A DNA stretch of 64,000 nt from Thermoleptolyngbya sichuanensis A183 (GTDB lineage: Bacteria > Cyanobacteriota > Cyanobacteriia > Elainellales > Elainellaceae), in contig NZ_CP053661.1 in NCBI RefSeq assembly GCF_013177315.1, forward strand, positions 2,418,001 to 2,482,000, written 5' to 3'. How positions within the stretch are numbered: the stretch's first letter is position 1; the number at the start of each line of letters is the position of its first letter. A model generated the notes under the pieces. It did no database searches. It worked only from the letters and a program-made list of their open reading frames with translations, and was not told the DNA's origin. Shown here piece after piece: positions 17,474 to 26,288 of the stretch. The position numbers and the translations under genes were made by a program.

Positions 17474-18389
17474 ACAGCCGATATTGCCGAAACACCTCGC
17501 TGGCGGCGCGATGCACCAGCGAGTGGCGATACACCAGTGCGTTGAAATCATTGGCATAGCCGCCGCCGATGACGCAGGCGACCGGATAGCCCTGGGCGGC
17601 GCAAGTGCTGAGTACCTGCATCTCGCGGCGATAGAGGCCGCTATCCGTCAGGGCTAGCTTGCCGAGGCGATCGCCCACATGGGTATCCACGCCTGCGTCA
17701 AACAACACCAGGTCGGGACGCACCTGCGACAGCAAATCGGGCAAATAGTCTGCCAGCGTCCGCAGATAATCGTCGTCTTCCACACCCTCTGGCAGCGGCA
17801 CGTCTAGGTCGCTCTGCTGCTTAGTGCCGGGAAAATTCACTTCGCAGTGCATGGAAAAGGTGAACACGCTGGGGTCGTTTTGAAAAATGACCGCCGTGCC
17901 GTCGCCCTGATGCACGTCTAGATCGACGATCAGCACCTTTTTCACCAGTCCCAGGTGTTGCAAGACGCGAGTGGCGATCGCCATGTCGTTGAAAATGCAA
18001 AACCCCGACCCAAAACTGGGGAAAGCATGGTGCGTGCCGCCCGCTGTATTGCAGGCCAGCCCATGCTCCAGCGCTAGCTTTGCGGTTAACACCGTGCCGC
18101 CTACGGCGATGCAGGTGCGGTTTGCCAGCGCCGGACTCCAGGGCAGCCCGATTCGCCGCTGCGCCCGCGCATCCAGCGTGCCTGCGCGATACTGCTGCAC
18201 ATAATCGGGCGTATGCACTAGCTCCAGCCAGTCCACCGGCGGCAGCTCCGGCGTGTGAAACTGGCTGGGATGGGCCACGCCATCTGCAACCAAAAGCTCC
18301 GAAAGCCGCCGGAACTTTTCCATCGGAAAGCGATGGCTATCGGGCAGGGGCGCAACATAGTCTGAATGGTATACCAGGGGCAAATCCAC
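17472..18389 (-). CDS. Histone deacetylase family protein (acetoin-utilisation/APAH-like deacetylase)
   Basis: The 305-residue protein is a zinc-dependent deacetylase of the arginase/HDAC fold. Visible active-site motifs are the His pair in TAGGTHHAFPSFGSGFC (about residues 114-130), the zinc-binding DLDVHQGDGTAVIF near 155, and the second zinc Asp in LVLFDAGVDTHVGDRLGKL near 229, with the IGGGY loop near 278. All expected ligands are present. Bacterial members deacetylate acetyl-polyamines, acetoin-pathway enzymes or other small molecules; the substrate here is unknown. An aldehyde dehydrogenase of the aminobutyraldehyde type lies opposite it, which would be compatible with polyamine metabolism, but that is only context. 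Confidence 0.92.
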   Translation of the reverse strand: MDLPLVYHSDYVAPLPDSHRFPMEKFRRLSELLVADGVAHPSQFHTPELPPVDWLELVHTPDYVQQYRAGTLDARAQRRIGLPWSPALANRTCIAVGGTVLTAKLALEHGLACNTAGGTHHAFPSFGSGFCIFNDMAIATRVLQHLGLVKKVLIVDLDVHQGDGTAVIFQNDPSVFTFSMHCEVNFPGTKQQSDLDVPLPEGVEDDDYLRTLADYLPDLLSQVRPDLVLFDAGVDTHVGDRLGKLALTDSGLYRREMQVLSTCAAQGYPVACVIGGGYANDFNALVYRHSLVHRAASEVFRQYRL

Positions 18390-18508
18390 GCCGCAGGGAA
18401 GGAGTAAAATAAACGAACTTGTGTAGACGATCTCAATCGTGAGCCTCTGAGTTTTTATTCTTGCATTAGGCTAGGCTCAGAGCAGGGAAGCCGTGATCTA
18501 AAACGCCC

Positions 18509-19990
18509 ATGAATGAGCCATTGCCAGATGCCAACCGAGCATCCAGCGGCAACCAACCCATCCTGTTTGAAACCGCGCTTCAGGCTGCCGATGCAGCAGT
18601 GTTGGCGGCCGCGTCCCGCCATTTGAAAAATATTGAAGTGGCCGTGCTAAAGGGCACATGGCACGGCTTTAAGTATGATGAGATCGCCGAAGAAACAGGC
18701 TACACGCCGGAATATATCAAACACGATGTCGGGCCAAAGCTATGGCAGTTGCTCTCCTCTAGCCTAGGGGAGCGCGTGAGCAAGACGAATCTCGTCGCAG
18801 TGTTGTCGCAGCGGGCTGCCCAGTCGAACGGCTCGGCTGTCTCGCAAAACGGCGCGACTCCCATCCCCTCGACAGCAGACAGGAGCGCGATCGCCCCTCC
18901 CGATCAAGCCCTGACTCAAGCCTCCACGGTTCGTCCGCAGGATCTCGACCCCCCGGTGGGGCTAGTAGCGCTCAATTCTCCGGTCTACGTCGAGCGCCCC
19001 CCGTCGGAAACCCGCTGCTATGACGAGATTTTGCGACCGGGTGCGCTGATTCGCATCAAAGCCCCCAGCCAGATGGGCAAGACTTCGCTGATGGTGCGCG
19101 TGTTGGAGCAGGCGCGGCGCTTGTCGGAAGGGGGCGATCGCCCAATCCACACCGTCGCCCTCAGTTTGCAGCAGGCAGACAGTCAAGCGCTCAACGATTT
19201 AGACGGTTTTCTCCGCTGGTTTTGTGCGCTGATCACCCGCAAGCTGCGCCTGCCCCATCGCGTTGAAGAATACTGGAGTCCCACCTTTGGCAGCAAGGGC
19301 AACTGCACCGCCTACTTTGAAGACTGCCTGCTGCCCGATCTGAATGCACCGCTGGTGCTGGCGCTCGATCGAGTGGATGACGTGTTTCTGCATCCGCAAA
19401 TTGCCCACGACTTTTTTGCGCTGCTGCGGGCATGGTACGAAGAAGCGGCCTACGGCGACAGCGGCAATCCCCTCTGGCAACACCTGCGGCTGGTGATTGT
19501 GCATTCCACCGAGGTTTATTTGCCGCTCGATATTAACCAGTCGCCCTTTAACGTAGGGCTGGCAGTGGAGCTGCAAGAATTTACCCCAGCCCAGGTGATG
19601 GATCTGGCCCAGCGCTACGGGCTATCGCTTGCAGCAGCCGATCTGCAACAGTTGCAAGAACTCGTCGGTGGGCATCCCTACCTGGTGCATCGTGCCATCT
19701 ACCACCTGGCGCGGCAAGACCTGACGCTGGATGAGTTTTGGCAAACGGCTCCGACCGATTCGGGCATTTACTCCAATCATCTGCATCGCCTGCTGCGGCA
19801 GTTGCAGGAACATCCTGACCTGGCCGCCACGTTTGACCAGGTGGCGAAGTCGTCTGCGCCTGTCGAGGTGGAGCAGATGCAGGCGTTTAAGCTCCGCAGC
19901 ATGGGGCTGGTGCATCTTCACGGCAACCGGGTGGCGCTGAGCTACGGGCTGTATCGGCGCTATTTTGGCAATATGTCTCCACAACGCTAA
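18509..19990 (+). CDS. HTH (vMAP-N-like) plus AAA-like (AAA_35) NTPase-domain protein
   Basis: The 493-residue protein has an N-terminal winged-helix-type HTH (about residues 18-95; YDEIAEETGYTPEYIKHDVGPKLWQLLSSSLGE written in parts: YDEIAEETGYTPEYIK, then GPKLWQLL) like that of vWA-MoxR-associated proteins common in cyanobacteria. A low-complexity linker (100-145) leads to an AAA-like domain. This starts with LNSPVYVERPPSETRCY near 152 and has a P-loop IKAPSQMGKTSLMVR near 182 and an aspartate strand LVLALDRVDD near 281. The usual AAA sensor and arginine-finger positions are not obvious. Proteins of this layout are thought to act in signalling or conflict-type responses, often with WD40, CHASE2 or TIR parts, but here the C-terminus carries no such effector. 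Divergent from the HDAC-like gene. Confidence 0.82.
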   Translation: MNEPLPDANRASSGNQPILFETALQAADAAVLAAASRHLKNIEVAVLKGTWHGFKYDEIAEETGYTPEYIKHDVGPKLWQLLSSSLGERVSKTNLVAVLSQRAAQSNGSAVSQNGATPIPSTADRSAIAPPDQALTQASTVRPQDLDPPVGLVALNSPVYVERPPSETRCYDEILRPGALIRIKAPSQMGKTSLMVRVLEQARRLSEGGDRPIHTVALSLQQADSQALNDLDGFLRWFCALITRKLRLPHRVEEYWSPTFGSKGNCTAYFEDCLLPDLNAPLVLALDRVDDVFLHPQIAHDFFALLRAWYEEAAYGDSGNPLWQHLRLVIVHSTEVYLPLDINQSPFNVGLAVELQEFTPAQVMDLAQRYGLSLAAADLQQLQELVGGHPYLVHRAIYHLARQDLTLDEFWQTAPTDSGIYSNHLHRLLRQLQEHPDLAATFDQVAKSSAPVEVEQMQAFKLRSMGLVHLHGNRVALSYGLYRRYFGNMSPQR

Positions 19991-20150
19991 CGCGAGATTG
20001 CTCTGCAACGCTAACGCGACTGCCCAGCTAGATTATTTTCTCGCCGTGGCGTACAGTCAAAAAAGAGCCTCACAAACCCTTGGTTCAGCAATCCAAAATC
20101 GCCAATCCAAAATCGCAACCGCTTCCCGATCCAATTCTTCCCCTTGACCC

Positions 20151-20534
20151 ATGCAACACCTGTCCCTAAGCGAAGGCGCACGGCGCGACTTTTTCACCTG
20201 TCTGGGCATCTGGCTGACGCTGGAACTCATTGCCTTTAGGCTAATGCCCGCCATTGGGTTTGATCACATCTCCTTCTCCCAGACCAATCCCTGGTTTTGG
20301 GCAAGCGTCGTCCTGGGAATGGGTGGCTCGTTCTTGCTTGCCTCTGCTAGCCGCCTTGTGGGAGCTTCCAGAGCCAGCACCAGCAAGGCCAAGCGCTGGG
20401 CGGGAATGCTGTCTGGGCGTTTGGTCAACTGGGTTGCGCTGGCAGGGGTTGCGTTTCCTCTGCTGATTGTCAGCATGAACCTGTTCTATCGACTGTTTGC
20501 TATCTTTACTAGCCAGGGCGATGGCGCAGTGTAG
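20151..20534 (+). CDS. Small membrane protein of unknown function
   Basis: The 127-residue product has three predicted membrane helices (about residues 15-36, 48-68 and 91-115) separated by a short basic loop with SRASTSKAKRWAG, which should face the cytosol. I recognise no family. It follows the AAA-like gene after about 160 bp on the same strand and converges on the CAP-domain gene 49 bp away. Composition resembles the flanking genes. Its good hydrophobic pattern is the main evidence that it is translated. Confidence 0.6.
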   Translation: MQHLSLSEGARRDFFTCLGIWLTLELIAFRLMPAIGFDHISFSQTNPWFWASVVLGMGGSFLLASASRLVGASRASTSKAKRWAGMLSGRLVNWVALAGVAFPLLIVSMNLFYRLFAIFTSQGDGAV

Positions 20535-20583
20535 TGTCGGCTGTTTCTACGCAACGCGCTCGAAGTGTTCATATCGCTAATCT

Positions 20584-21399
20584 TCAGGTTGCGGGCACGC
20601 CAAAATCCTGCGTCCAGTAATAGCGCAGCTTGATCGTGCCGGGGTCGCTGGGCAAATGCACAAATCCAACGCCCATCTCCTGGAAGAACGGCGTGAGCAA
20701 ATTGGCTCGATGGCCCGGACTCTTGATCCAGGCGTTCACCACGCTTTTTGGTGTGCTGAAACCTGCGGCAATGTTTTCGCCGCCGCTGCGATAGGCATAG
20801 CCCCCCTGCAAAAAGCGGTCAAAAACGGTGGAGCCATTGGATCCGCGATGGTCAAAAAAGTCGTTGCTGGCCATGTCCTGGCTGTGGGCTTGGGCGATCG
20901 CACTCAGCATCGGATTCAGCCGCAGCGGAGGCAGCCCGTATTGGCGGCGATAGTCGTTGGTCAGCGTCAGCACTTTCAGCGCAAAGCGATCGCCCGCATG
21001 GTCTGAAAAAGATCGCAGGGACTTTTGGGCAGAACGGGGACGAGAGGCGATCGCCAGACTCAGCCGATAGGACGAAACGCCCGATCTTGCCGACAGTTTC
21101 AGATAGTAGGTTCCGGGTTTGAAGGTGACCTTGGGCGCAACCGAGTCAGGGGTGGATAGGACGTGCGATCGCCCCACTGCTTTTCCTGTCTCATCGAACC
21201 ACTGGGCGATCGCGCCCGCGCTCAGTTCAGACAAATCCAGCGTTACCCGGCTGCGACGAGCCACCCGCAGCCGAATGATATCCAGCGGGTTCCTGCCGCC
21301 CAGCCACCCGGAATACACCGTTCTACCGGACTCCCGACTGCGAAAGGGAGCCGGCCCAACGTCGCGAAATCCGTCTGTTCGTTGAGGGTAGCTACTCAC
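20584..21399 (-). CDS. CAP (SCP-like) domain protein with PPC-like N-terminal domain
   Basis: The 271-residue protein combines a beta-rich N-terminal domain (about residues 25-118, ending FKPGTYYLKLSA...YRLSLAI) like bacterial pre-peptidase C-terminal (PPC) domains with a C-terminal CAP domain (about 140-268). CAP hallmarks are LTNDYRRQYGLPPLRLN, HSQDMASNDFFDH, GGENIAAGF and SPGHRANLL. CAP proteins are usually extracellular, with poorly known biochemistry. No signal peptide is present, so if secreted it would need a non-Sec route such as type I secretion; this is inference. The downstream-lying larger PPC/ELW gene on the same strand ends in a strong terminator upstream of this gene, so the two are probably transcribed separately. 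Confidence 0.85.
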   Translation of the reverse strand: MSSYPQRTDGFRDVGPAPFRSRESGRTVYSGWLGGRNPLDIIRLRVARRSRVTLDLSELSAGAIAQWFDETGKAVGRSHVLSTPDSVAPKVTFKPGTYYLKLSARSGVSSYRLSLAIASRPRSAQKSLRSFSDHAGDRFALKVLTLTNDYRRQYGLPPLRLNPMLSAIAQAHSQDMASNDFFDHRGSNGSTVFDRFLQGGYAYRSGGENIAAGFSTPKSVVNAWIKSPGHRANLLTPFFQEMGVGFVHLPSDPGTIKLRYYWTQDFGVPAT

Positions 21400-21546
21400 T
21401 CCGAGACTCCTGATGCACTGCCAACGACCAGTGTTGCCTTCAGCACAGTCTGGAGTGTTCGGTGATTTTGTTGAACTTTATCAGCCGCTCACAATCGGCT
21501 CAGTGCTTGTGCGGACTGAATTCTGGTTCATTTCTCGACTTCCGCT

Positions 21547-21583
21547 AAAAAAGACAAAAAAACAAGGGGCCGAAACCCCTTGT
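21547..21583 (-). terminator. Rho-independent terminator for the PPC/ELW protein gene
   Basis: Read on the minus strand, ACAAGGGG, a six-base loop and CCCCTTGT form a hairpin, followed at once by a T-rich run. It stands about 50 bp beyond the stop codon of the 919-residue protein gene. Confidence 0.9.
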
Positions 21584-21635
21584 CTCTAGTTACCAAGCAG
21601 ACCCAGCAAATCAAGCAAACGGTCGAGTCAGGCTC

Positions 21636-24395
21636 CTACACCGTCCACACTTCCCGTCCATTCACGCCATCGTCTGCCACAAAGAACAGTTGCCCCAGAC
21701 CCGCCGACAGATTACCCGCTGCAATCAGGTTATTCAGGTTCGACGAAGTCGGCCCAGGGTTGATGTCCAGCGCCAGCTCTGGCAAACCATTGCTATCCAG
21801 ACGATAGAGTTCTCTGCCCGTAGCATTCGTCTCTGCGGTGAAGTACAGCGTGCCGCCAGCCACCACTAGATTGGCGGGCGACGAGCTATCTGCTCCAGGT
21901 ACCAGATTATCGAGGGCGGTCACTTCCAATGCGCCTGCCGGGTCAGTCACCCACAGTTCCGTCCCTACAGCGGAGGTTGTTGCCGTAAAGTACACCTTGC
22001 CCTCAAACACGGTCAAGTTATTTGCTGTAAACGTACCGCTAACGTTAGTCGAGACTCGCTCAGCGGTTCCATTGGTCAGGTTGACACGGGTTAATGAAGG
22101 AACAAGGCCTTCAACAGGATCTTCAAAAGAAGCGCTGAAATAGACGTATCTATTACCGCCCGACTCGACCACTGCCAAGCTCAGATTACCCGAAGCAATC
22201 GAGGCTTGATTCAGGTCACCGTCTACGTCGTAGGTAAACACAGTGCCGTTGGCAGCGATCCGCCGCAGTTCGCGGTTTTCGGTGTTCACTGCTTCGCTAG
22301 CGACAAAGAACAAATCGCCTCCAACCACCTTCAGGCTATCGACAAAGCGAGGCGAGAAGGATGGGCTGCCGATATTTTCCAGCAATACGGGATCGCTTGG
22401 GTTGGCAGTCGAAGCGTTGTTGATCCGGAACAGGAGTCGAGTGCCAACGCCCGTCCGGTTTGCGACGTAGTAAAGGGTATCGGTCGCCTGCACATAGACC
22501 AAGTTTTGGATGCTGTCGCCTGCATTGGCGATCGCCACTGGCGCACCACCGTTGCTGAAATAGAGTTGCCGTCCGACCGGGTTACCCGTGGGAGTCGCCA
22601 AGAAAAATAGGTTGTTTCCAGCCGCCGTCAGGTTGGTCGGAGAAGACGACAGGCCGGGCCCTGGAGCAATGTCTCCTACCAGCGACAGCGTACCCAAGGA
22701 ACCGCCCGTCGGCTGCCACTTCCACAGTTCTACGCCCGTTTGCGTCGTGCTACCTGCAATGTAGACTGTACCGTTGACGTTCGCGATGCCAGTGATGTTA
22801 GTAAACGAGCCAACTTTGACGGTTGTGTTCAGCGTGCCTTCACTGCGCCATAGCCCCACGGGTGCGCCCGGAGTCCCGTCGGTTCCCGCGAAGAACAGCA
22901 CACCATTCACGTCGGTCAGGAAGTTAGCGTTGGCATCGAGCGCCCCTGGGTTCACGTCGCGGACGATAATACCGCTCTCACGCTCGCCGAAGGCAGCCTC
23001 CAGGGTGTAGGTCGAGGCATCGGTGGGGCCACCGGCCAAAACGCGCAGGAAGTAGGTACCTGGGCCAAGCGCCCCCCGCAAGGCCGAACCGCCGCCGGAG
23101 AGCGGGGTTGGGTTTCCTGCCTGGAAGAGTTGCAAGGTGATGTTGCCCGTAAAGTCCTTGAGGCGGGTCGCAAAGAAGTTCTTTGGCTCAGTCAGGGTAA
23201 ACCGGAACACATCGACATCGCCTGCCCCCACAAAATCCTGATAGATGCTGGGATTATCCAGATCATTGCTGAGCGGCGCTAGGCCAGCCGGTGAGGTTGA
23301 GAGCGGGTCAGTAATGGAGGTTGCATCTGCAAAGGTGTCGCCAAATTTGTCTTCGGGCGTGAGGACGGCTGTCAGCCTGTAGGTGGAGTTATTGCCTGGC
23401 CCGGCGGTCTGCACCAACACAAAATACTGACCGGGAGCAGCGTTGTTGAAGATAATCTGCTCGTTGCCGCCGGGGCCAGCGCCGCCCTGGAAAGCTAGGA
23501 TCTGCTGGAACTGGTCAAACAGGGTGATGTTAAGGTCAGCGGTTGGTGCAATGTTGGTGAGGTCGATCTTCAGATCGCCTCCGATGGTTGTAGTAAAGGT
23601 GTAGTAGTCAACCGGGTCGCTGTTGCCCACATACTCCTGAACCGACGCTGGAAAAAAGCCAAACCCAGGAAATGCCGAGGCGCTGCCAAAGTCGTTGCCG
23701 CCTTGGTCGGGGGCGGGGCCGGCGTTCAGCGTCAGGTTATAGCGCGTATTGCCGCCTGGAACGGGGGTAGTTCGAACAAAGTAGGTGCCTGGATCAAGCA
23801 CGCGCTGGAGACTGCGGGCTTCTGTGCCGCTGCCAGAGGTGCCCGTAAGCACGTTGCCGCTGGCATCCAGGAGCGAGATTTCGGCCCCAGCGCTGAAGGG
23901 CGTGAGGGTTGCGCCGACGGTCAATCGCTCGTCTATTGTAAAGCGGTAGATGTCCGCAGGGTCGGAGCGTCCAATGTATTCATCAACGCCTGTGGAACTC
24001 GTGAGGTTGCCGAGGTCGCGGGCGGTGTCCAGGGTTTCTCCGGCTGTATCGGGATTGAGGCTGAGGCGCATCCGATAGGCCCCCTGCCCTCTGCGCCAGA
24101 ACACGCGGGCAAAGTAAGTTCCTGGATCGAGGTTCAGGTTGATGTTTTCGGGTTGGTTGCCTGGCCGGGTTGAGCGGGCGATGACTCGGCCATTGGCGTT
24201 TTGAAGCTGAAAGTTGAAGTTGGAGTTTCGGGGAATGTTAAAGACTTCGCCGTCAAAGCTGCTTCGCGCTCGAACCACGAAGCGGAAGAAGTCATCGCGA
24301 TCGCTGCTACTCAGTGAATCTCGGAAGACTCTGGGGTTTGGCCCTACGTTAATTCGACGAGCGGTTCTCCGGGTATTGCCTGCATCTATCGCCAT
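21636..24395 (-). CDS. Large repeat protein with PPC-like domains and ELWxxDGT-type repeats
   Basis: The 919-residue protein begins with about four beta-rich PPC-like units (residues about 5-480), each ending in a D(P/P)GTYF(V/A/L)R motif such as LDPGTYFARVFW, LDPGTYFVRTTP and LGPGTYFLRVLA. The second half (about 480-919) consists of ELW-type repeats, with GLWRSEGT, ELWKWQPTGG, ELWVTDPAG and a final REVWTV, each preceded by a LFF(V/A) or LYF strand. This domain pair is typical of bacterial surface or secreted proteins, probably adhesive or structural. No signal peptide is present, and no RTX repeats are seen, so the export route is unclear. It has its own terminator downstream. Confidence 0.85.
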   Translation of the reverse strand: MAIDAGNTRRTARRINVGPNPRVFRDSLSSSDRDDFFRFVVRARSSFDGEVFNIPRNSNFNFQLQNANGRVIARSTRPGNQPENINLNLDPGTYFARVFWRRGQGAYRMRLSLNPDTAGETLDTARDLGNLTSSTGVDEYIGRSDPADIYRFTIDERLTVGATLTPFSAGAEISLLDASGNVLTGTSGSGTEARSLQRVLDPGTYFVRTTPVPGGNTRYNLTLNAGPAPDQGGNDFGSASAFPGFGFFPASVQEYVGNSDPVDYYTFTTTIGGDLKIDLTNIAPTADLNITLFDQFQQILAFQGGAGPGGNEQIIFNNAAPGQYFVLVQTAGPGNNSTYRLTAVLTPEDKFGDTFADATSITDPLSTSPAGLAPLSNDLDNPSIYQDFVGAGDVDVFRFTLTEPKNFFATRLKDFTGNITLQLFQAGNPTPLSGGGSALRGALGPGTYFLRVLAGGPTDASTYTLEAAFGERESGIIVRDVNPGALDANANFLTDVNGVLFFAGTDGTPGAPVGLWRSEGTLNTTVKVGSFTNITGIANVNGTVYIAGSTTQTGVELWKWQPTGGSLGTLSLVGDIAPGPGLSSSPTNLTAAGNNLFFLATPTGNPVGRQLYFSNGGAPVAIANAGDSIQNLVYVQATDTLYYVANRTGVGTRLLFRINNASTANPSDPVLLENIGSPSFSPRFVDSLKVVGGDLFFVASEAVNTENRELRRIAANGTVFTYDVDGDLNQASIASGNLSLAVVESGGNRYVYFSASFEDPVEGLVPSLTRVNLTNGTAERVSTNVSGTFTANNLTVFEGKVYFTATTSAVGTELWVTDPAGALEVTALDNLVPGADSSSPANLVVAGGTLYFTAETNATGRELYRLDSNGLPELALDINPGPTSSNLNNLIAAGNLSAGLGQLFFVADDGVNGREVWTV

Positions 24396-24559
24396 GGTCT
24401 CTGTGGGTAGTATTAGACAATGGCTAGGTTGCCCAAATCATCACCAGAAGATATCGTTAAAATTATTGAACTTTGAAAGGCGGACGTAAGGTAAAGTTTG
24501 GTACTTATGCCCTTGCGATAACTTTCTCGTAATTTTCTCGAATGTTTATGGTGTTTTGC

Positions 24560-25975
24560 CTAAGCGTCAAGCACGAGAGCCTGGAAGGTGGGGGTCTGGT
24601 GCAGGGTGTTGAAGTCGGGATCGGTTTTGGCGATCGCCCGATACAGGTCATTCAGCGCGATCGCCCGGTTCAAGCAGTCCAGCGCTGTTTCAGAGTCTCC
24701 CAGCAGCGCATGACAGCAGGCCAGGTTGTAGTGGAATAGGGCATTGTCTGGCTCTAGGGCGATCGCGTGGGTATAGCAGTCGATCGTGTCTTCATAGCGC
24801 TGAAGTTCGTAGAGCAGAGAGCCGCGATCGCTCCACAGGCTGGGGTCGGACTCGTATCGCTGCAAAGCGTCGTCGAAGGATGCCAGCGCGGCCTGTGGCT
24901 GTTGCAACTGCTTGAGGGCCAGGGCCCGCCCGTGGTAACCGCCATAGAAGTCTGGCTCTAGGGCGATCGCCTGGTCGTAGGCAGCGAGGGCTTCGGCGTA
25001 GCGCTCTGCCTTTAGGAAGATATTGCCCTTGGTCTGCCAGGGTTCGTAGCGGTGGGGCGCACTTTTGATGGCCTGGTCGCAGAGGGCGATCGCCCGGTCA
25101 TAGCGCTGCTGCTCGACCAAATAATTCAAATACTGGGCTGAGGCGTGAAATCGATCCAGGCTGGGGTCGCGTTTTCCTGTGCTGCCGCCCCAATAGTGAG
25201 CCGAATTTTGAAACTGGGGCGATCGCCGCATGACGATAGCAGTAACGGCCAGCGCCCCCAGCAGCAAAATCGTGCCCCACTGCCGAAAGAGCGAATAGCC
25301 CAGCCAAGACAACTCCGCAGGCACGCCCAGCCAACTGGCGATCGCGTCTACTCCATCCCACAGCGCCCGGTTTGCCGCTGGCACGGTCCACAAGATCCCA
25401 AACAGCGCAATCATGCTATACCGACTCCAGCGATTGACCTGGTGGCGCAGGGTTTCGGGCAGCCAGGGTTCTAAAATTCCGTAGCCATCCAGCGGCGGTA
25501 CGGGCAGCAGGTTGATCAGCACCCCTGCAACTTCTAGCGTGACCAAAAACGCCAGCGCAGCCCAGAGCGGACTGAAGGGGAGGGGCGATCGCAGCAAGTC
25601 AGGCAGACTCCAGCCACCCGTCGGGCTGGCGGGTGCCCAGTCCAGCCAAAATGGAAGCGCCAGCACCAGCGCCACCAGCGCCGTCATCAGCGGCCCCGCA
25701 AGCGATACAGCACTTTTCCAAAGCCGCCCCCGCAGTTTGGACGAGTCGATATACACTGCTGCGCCGGGCAGGGGAATGCCGCCCAGCATCAAAAAAATCA
25801 GCGGCATCACCAAGCTAGTGCCCACGTCGGTATACCTTAGCGGATTCAGGGTCAGATAGCCTTTGTCTTTGACCGAGCGATCGCCCCCCCAGTAGGCCAC
25901 CAGCGCATGTCCAAACTCATGCAGGCACACCGACGCAATCCACACCACAAAGACAAACAGCGCAACGATTAACAT
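24560..25975 (-). CDS. M50 site-2-protease-like membrane metalloprotease with C-terminal TPRs
   Basis: The first 255 residues hold several membrane helices with the zinc motif HEFGH at residues 19-23 in the first helix and the third-ligand motif PPLDGYGI near residue 166, as in M50 peptidases such as SREBP cleaving site-2 protease and SpoIVFB. From about 280 to 465, four or more TPR units follow (for example YDRAIALCDQAIKSAP, YAEALAAYDQAIALEPD and YEDTIDCYTHAIALEPD), a cytosolic scaffold. The protein probably performs intramembrane proteolysis of a partner bound to the TPRs, but the substrate is unknown. The length of 471 fits other cyanobacterial M50-TPR proteins. Start at the first ATG. Confidence 0.9.
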   Translation of the reverse strand: MLIVALFVFVVWIASVCLHEFGHALVAYWGGDRSVKDKGYLTLNPLRYTDVGTSLVMPLIFLMLGGIPLPGAAVYIDSSKLRGRLWKSAVSLAGPLMTALVALVLALPFWLDWAPASPTGGWSLPDLLRSPLPFSPLWAALAFLVTLEVAGVLINLLPVPPLDGYGILEPWLPETLRHQVNRWSRYSMIALFGILWTVPAANRALWDGVDAIASWLGVPAELSWLGYSLFRQWGTILLLGALAVTAIVMRRSPQFQNSAHYWGGSTGKRDPSLDRFHASAQYLNYLVEQQRYDRAIALCDQAIKSAPHRYEPWQTKGNIFLKAERYAEALAAYDQAIALEPDFYGGYHGRALALKQLQQPQAALASFDDALQRYESDPSLWSDRGSLLYELQRYEDTIDCYTHAIALEPDNALFHYNLACCHALLGDSETALDCLNRAIALNDLYRAIAKTDPDFNTLHQTPTFQALVLDA

Positions 25976-26288
25976 TGGAAATCTCAGGGTTATGGGGGCG
26001 GGGAATAGAGCGTGAGCGCCGAACCTCCCTCTCTAGGATGCCCTAGTTTAGAGGTTAGGGGTTTAGAGGTTGGGGGTTCAGAGGTTGGGGACTGTTGCGC
26101 GGCTGCGCCGACCATCGGGATCAGACATCGCGCTGGAGCAGGACACAGTGAGCATTGCCCCTGATGTGATAAATCTAGAAGTCGTCAGCAGGCTCTCTCT
26201 TCAGCTACATCCGCATCTGTCCCCACAATCTATACCCACCGTTGTCGCCTGCTTTCCCTCATTCCTATTCTCGATTCCAATCCCTCCT
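25976..26288. other. Divergent intergenic region before the 331-residue protein
   Basis: The 313 bp hold short repeats of the type TTAGAGGTTGGGGG (about 26045-26090). A plus-strand frame from 26070 runs through it into the next gene, but the extension has no family similarity and is left out. No other gene is seen. Confidence 0.4.
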
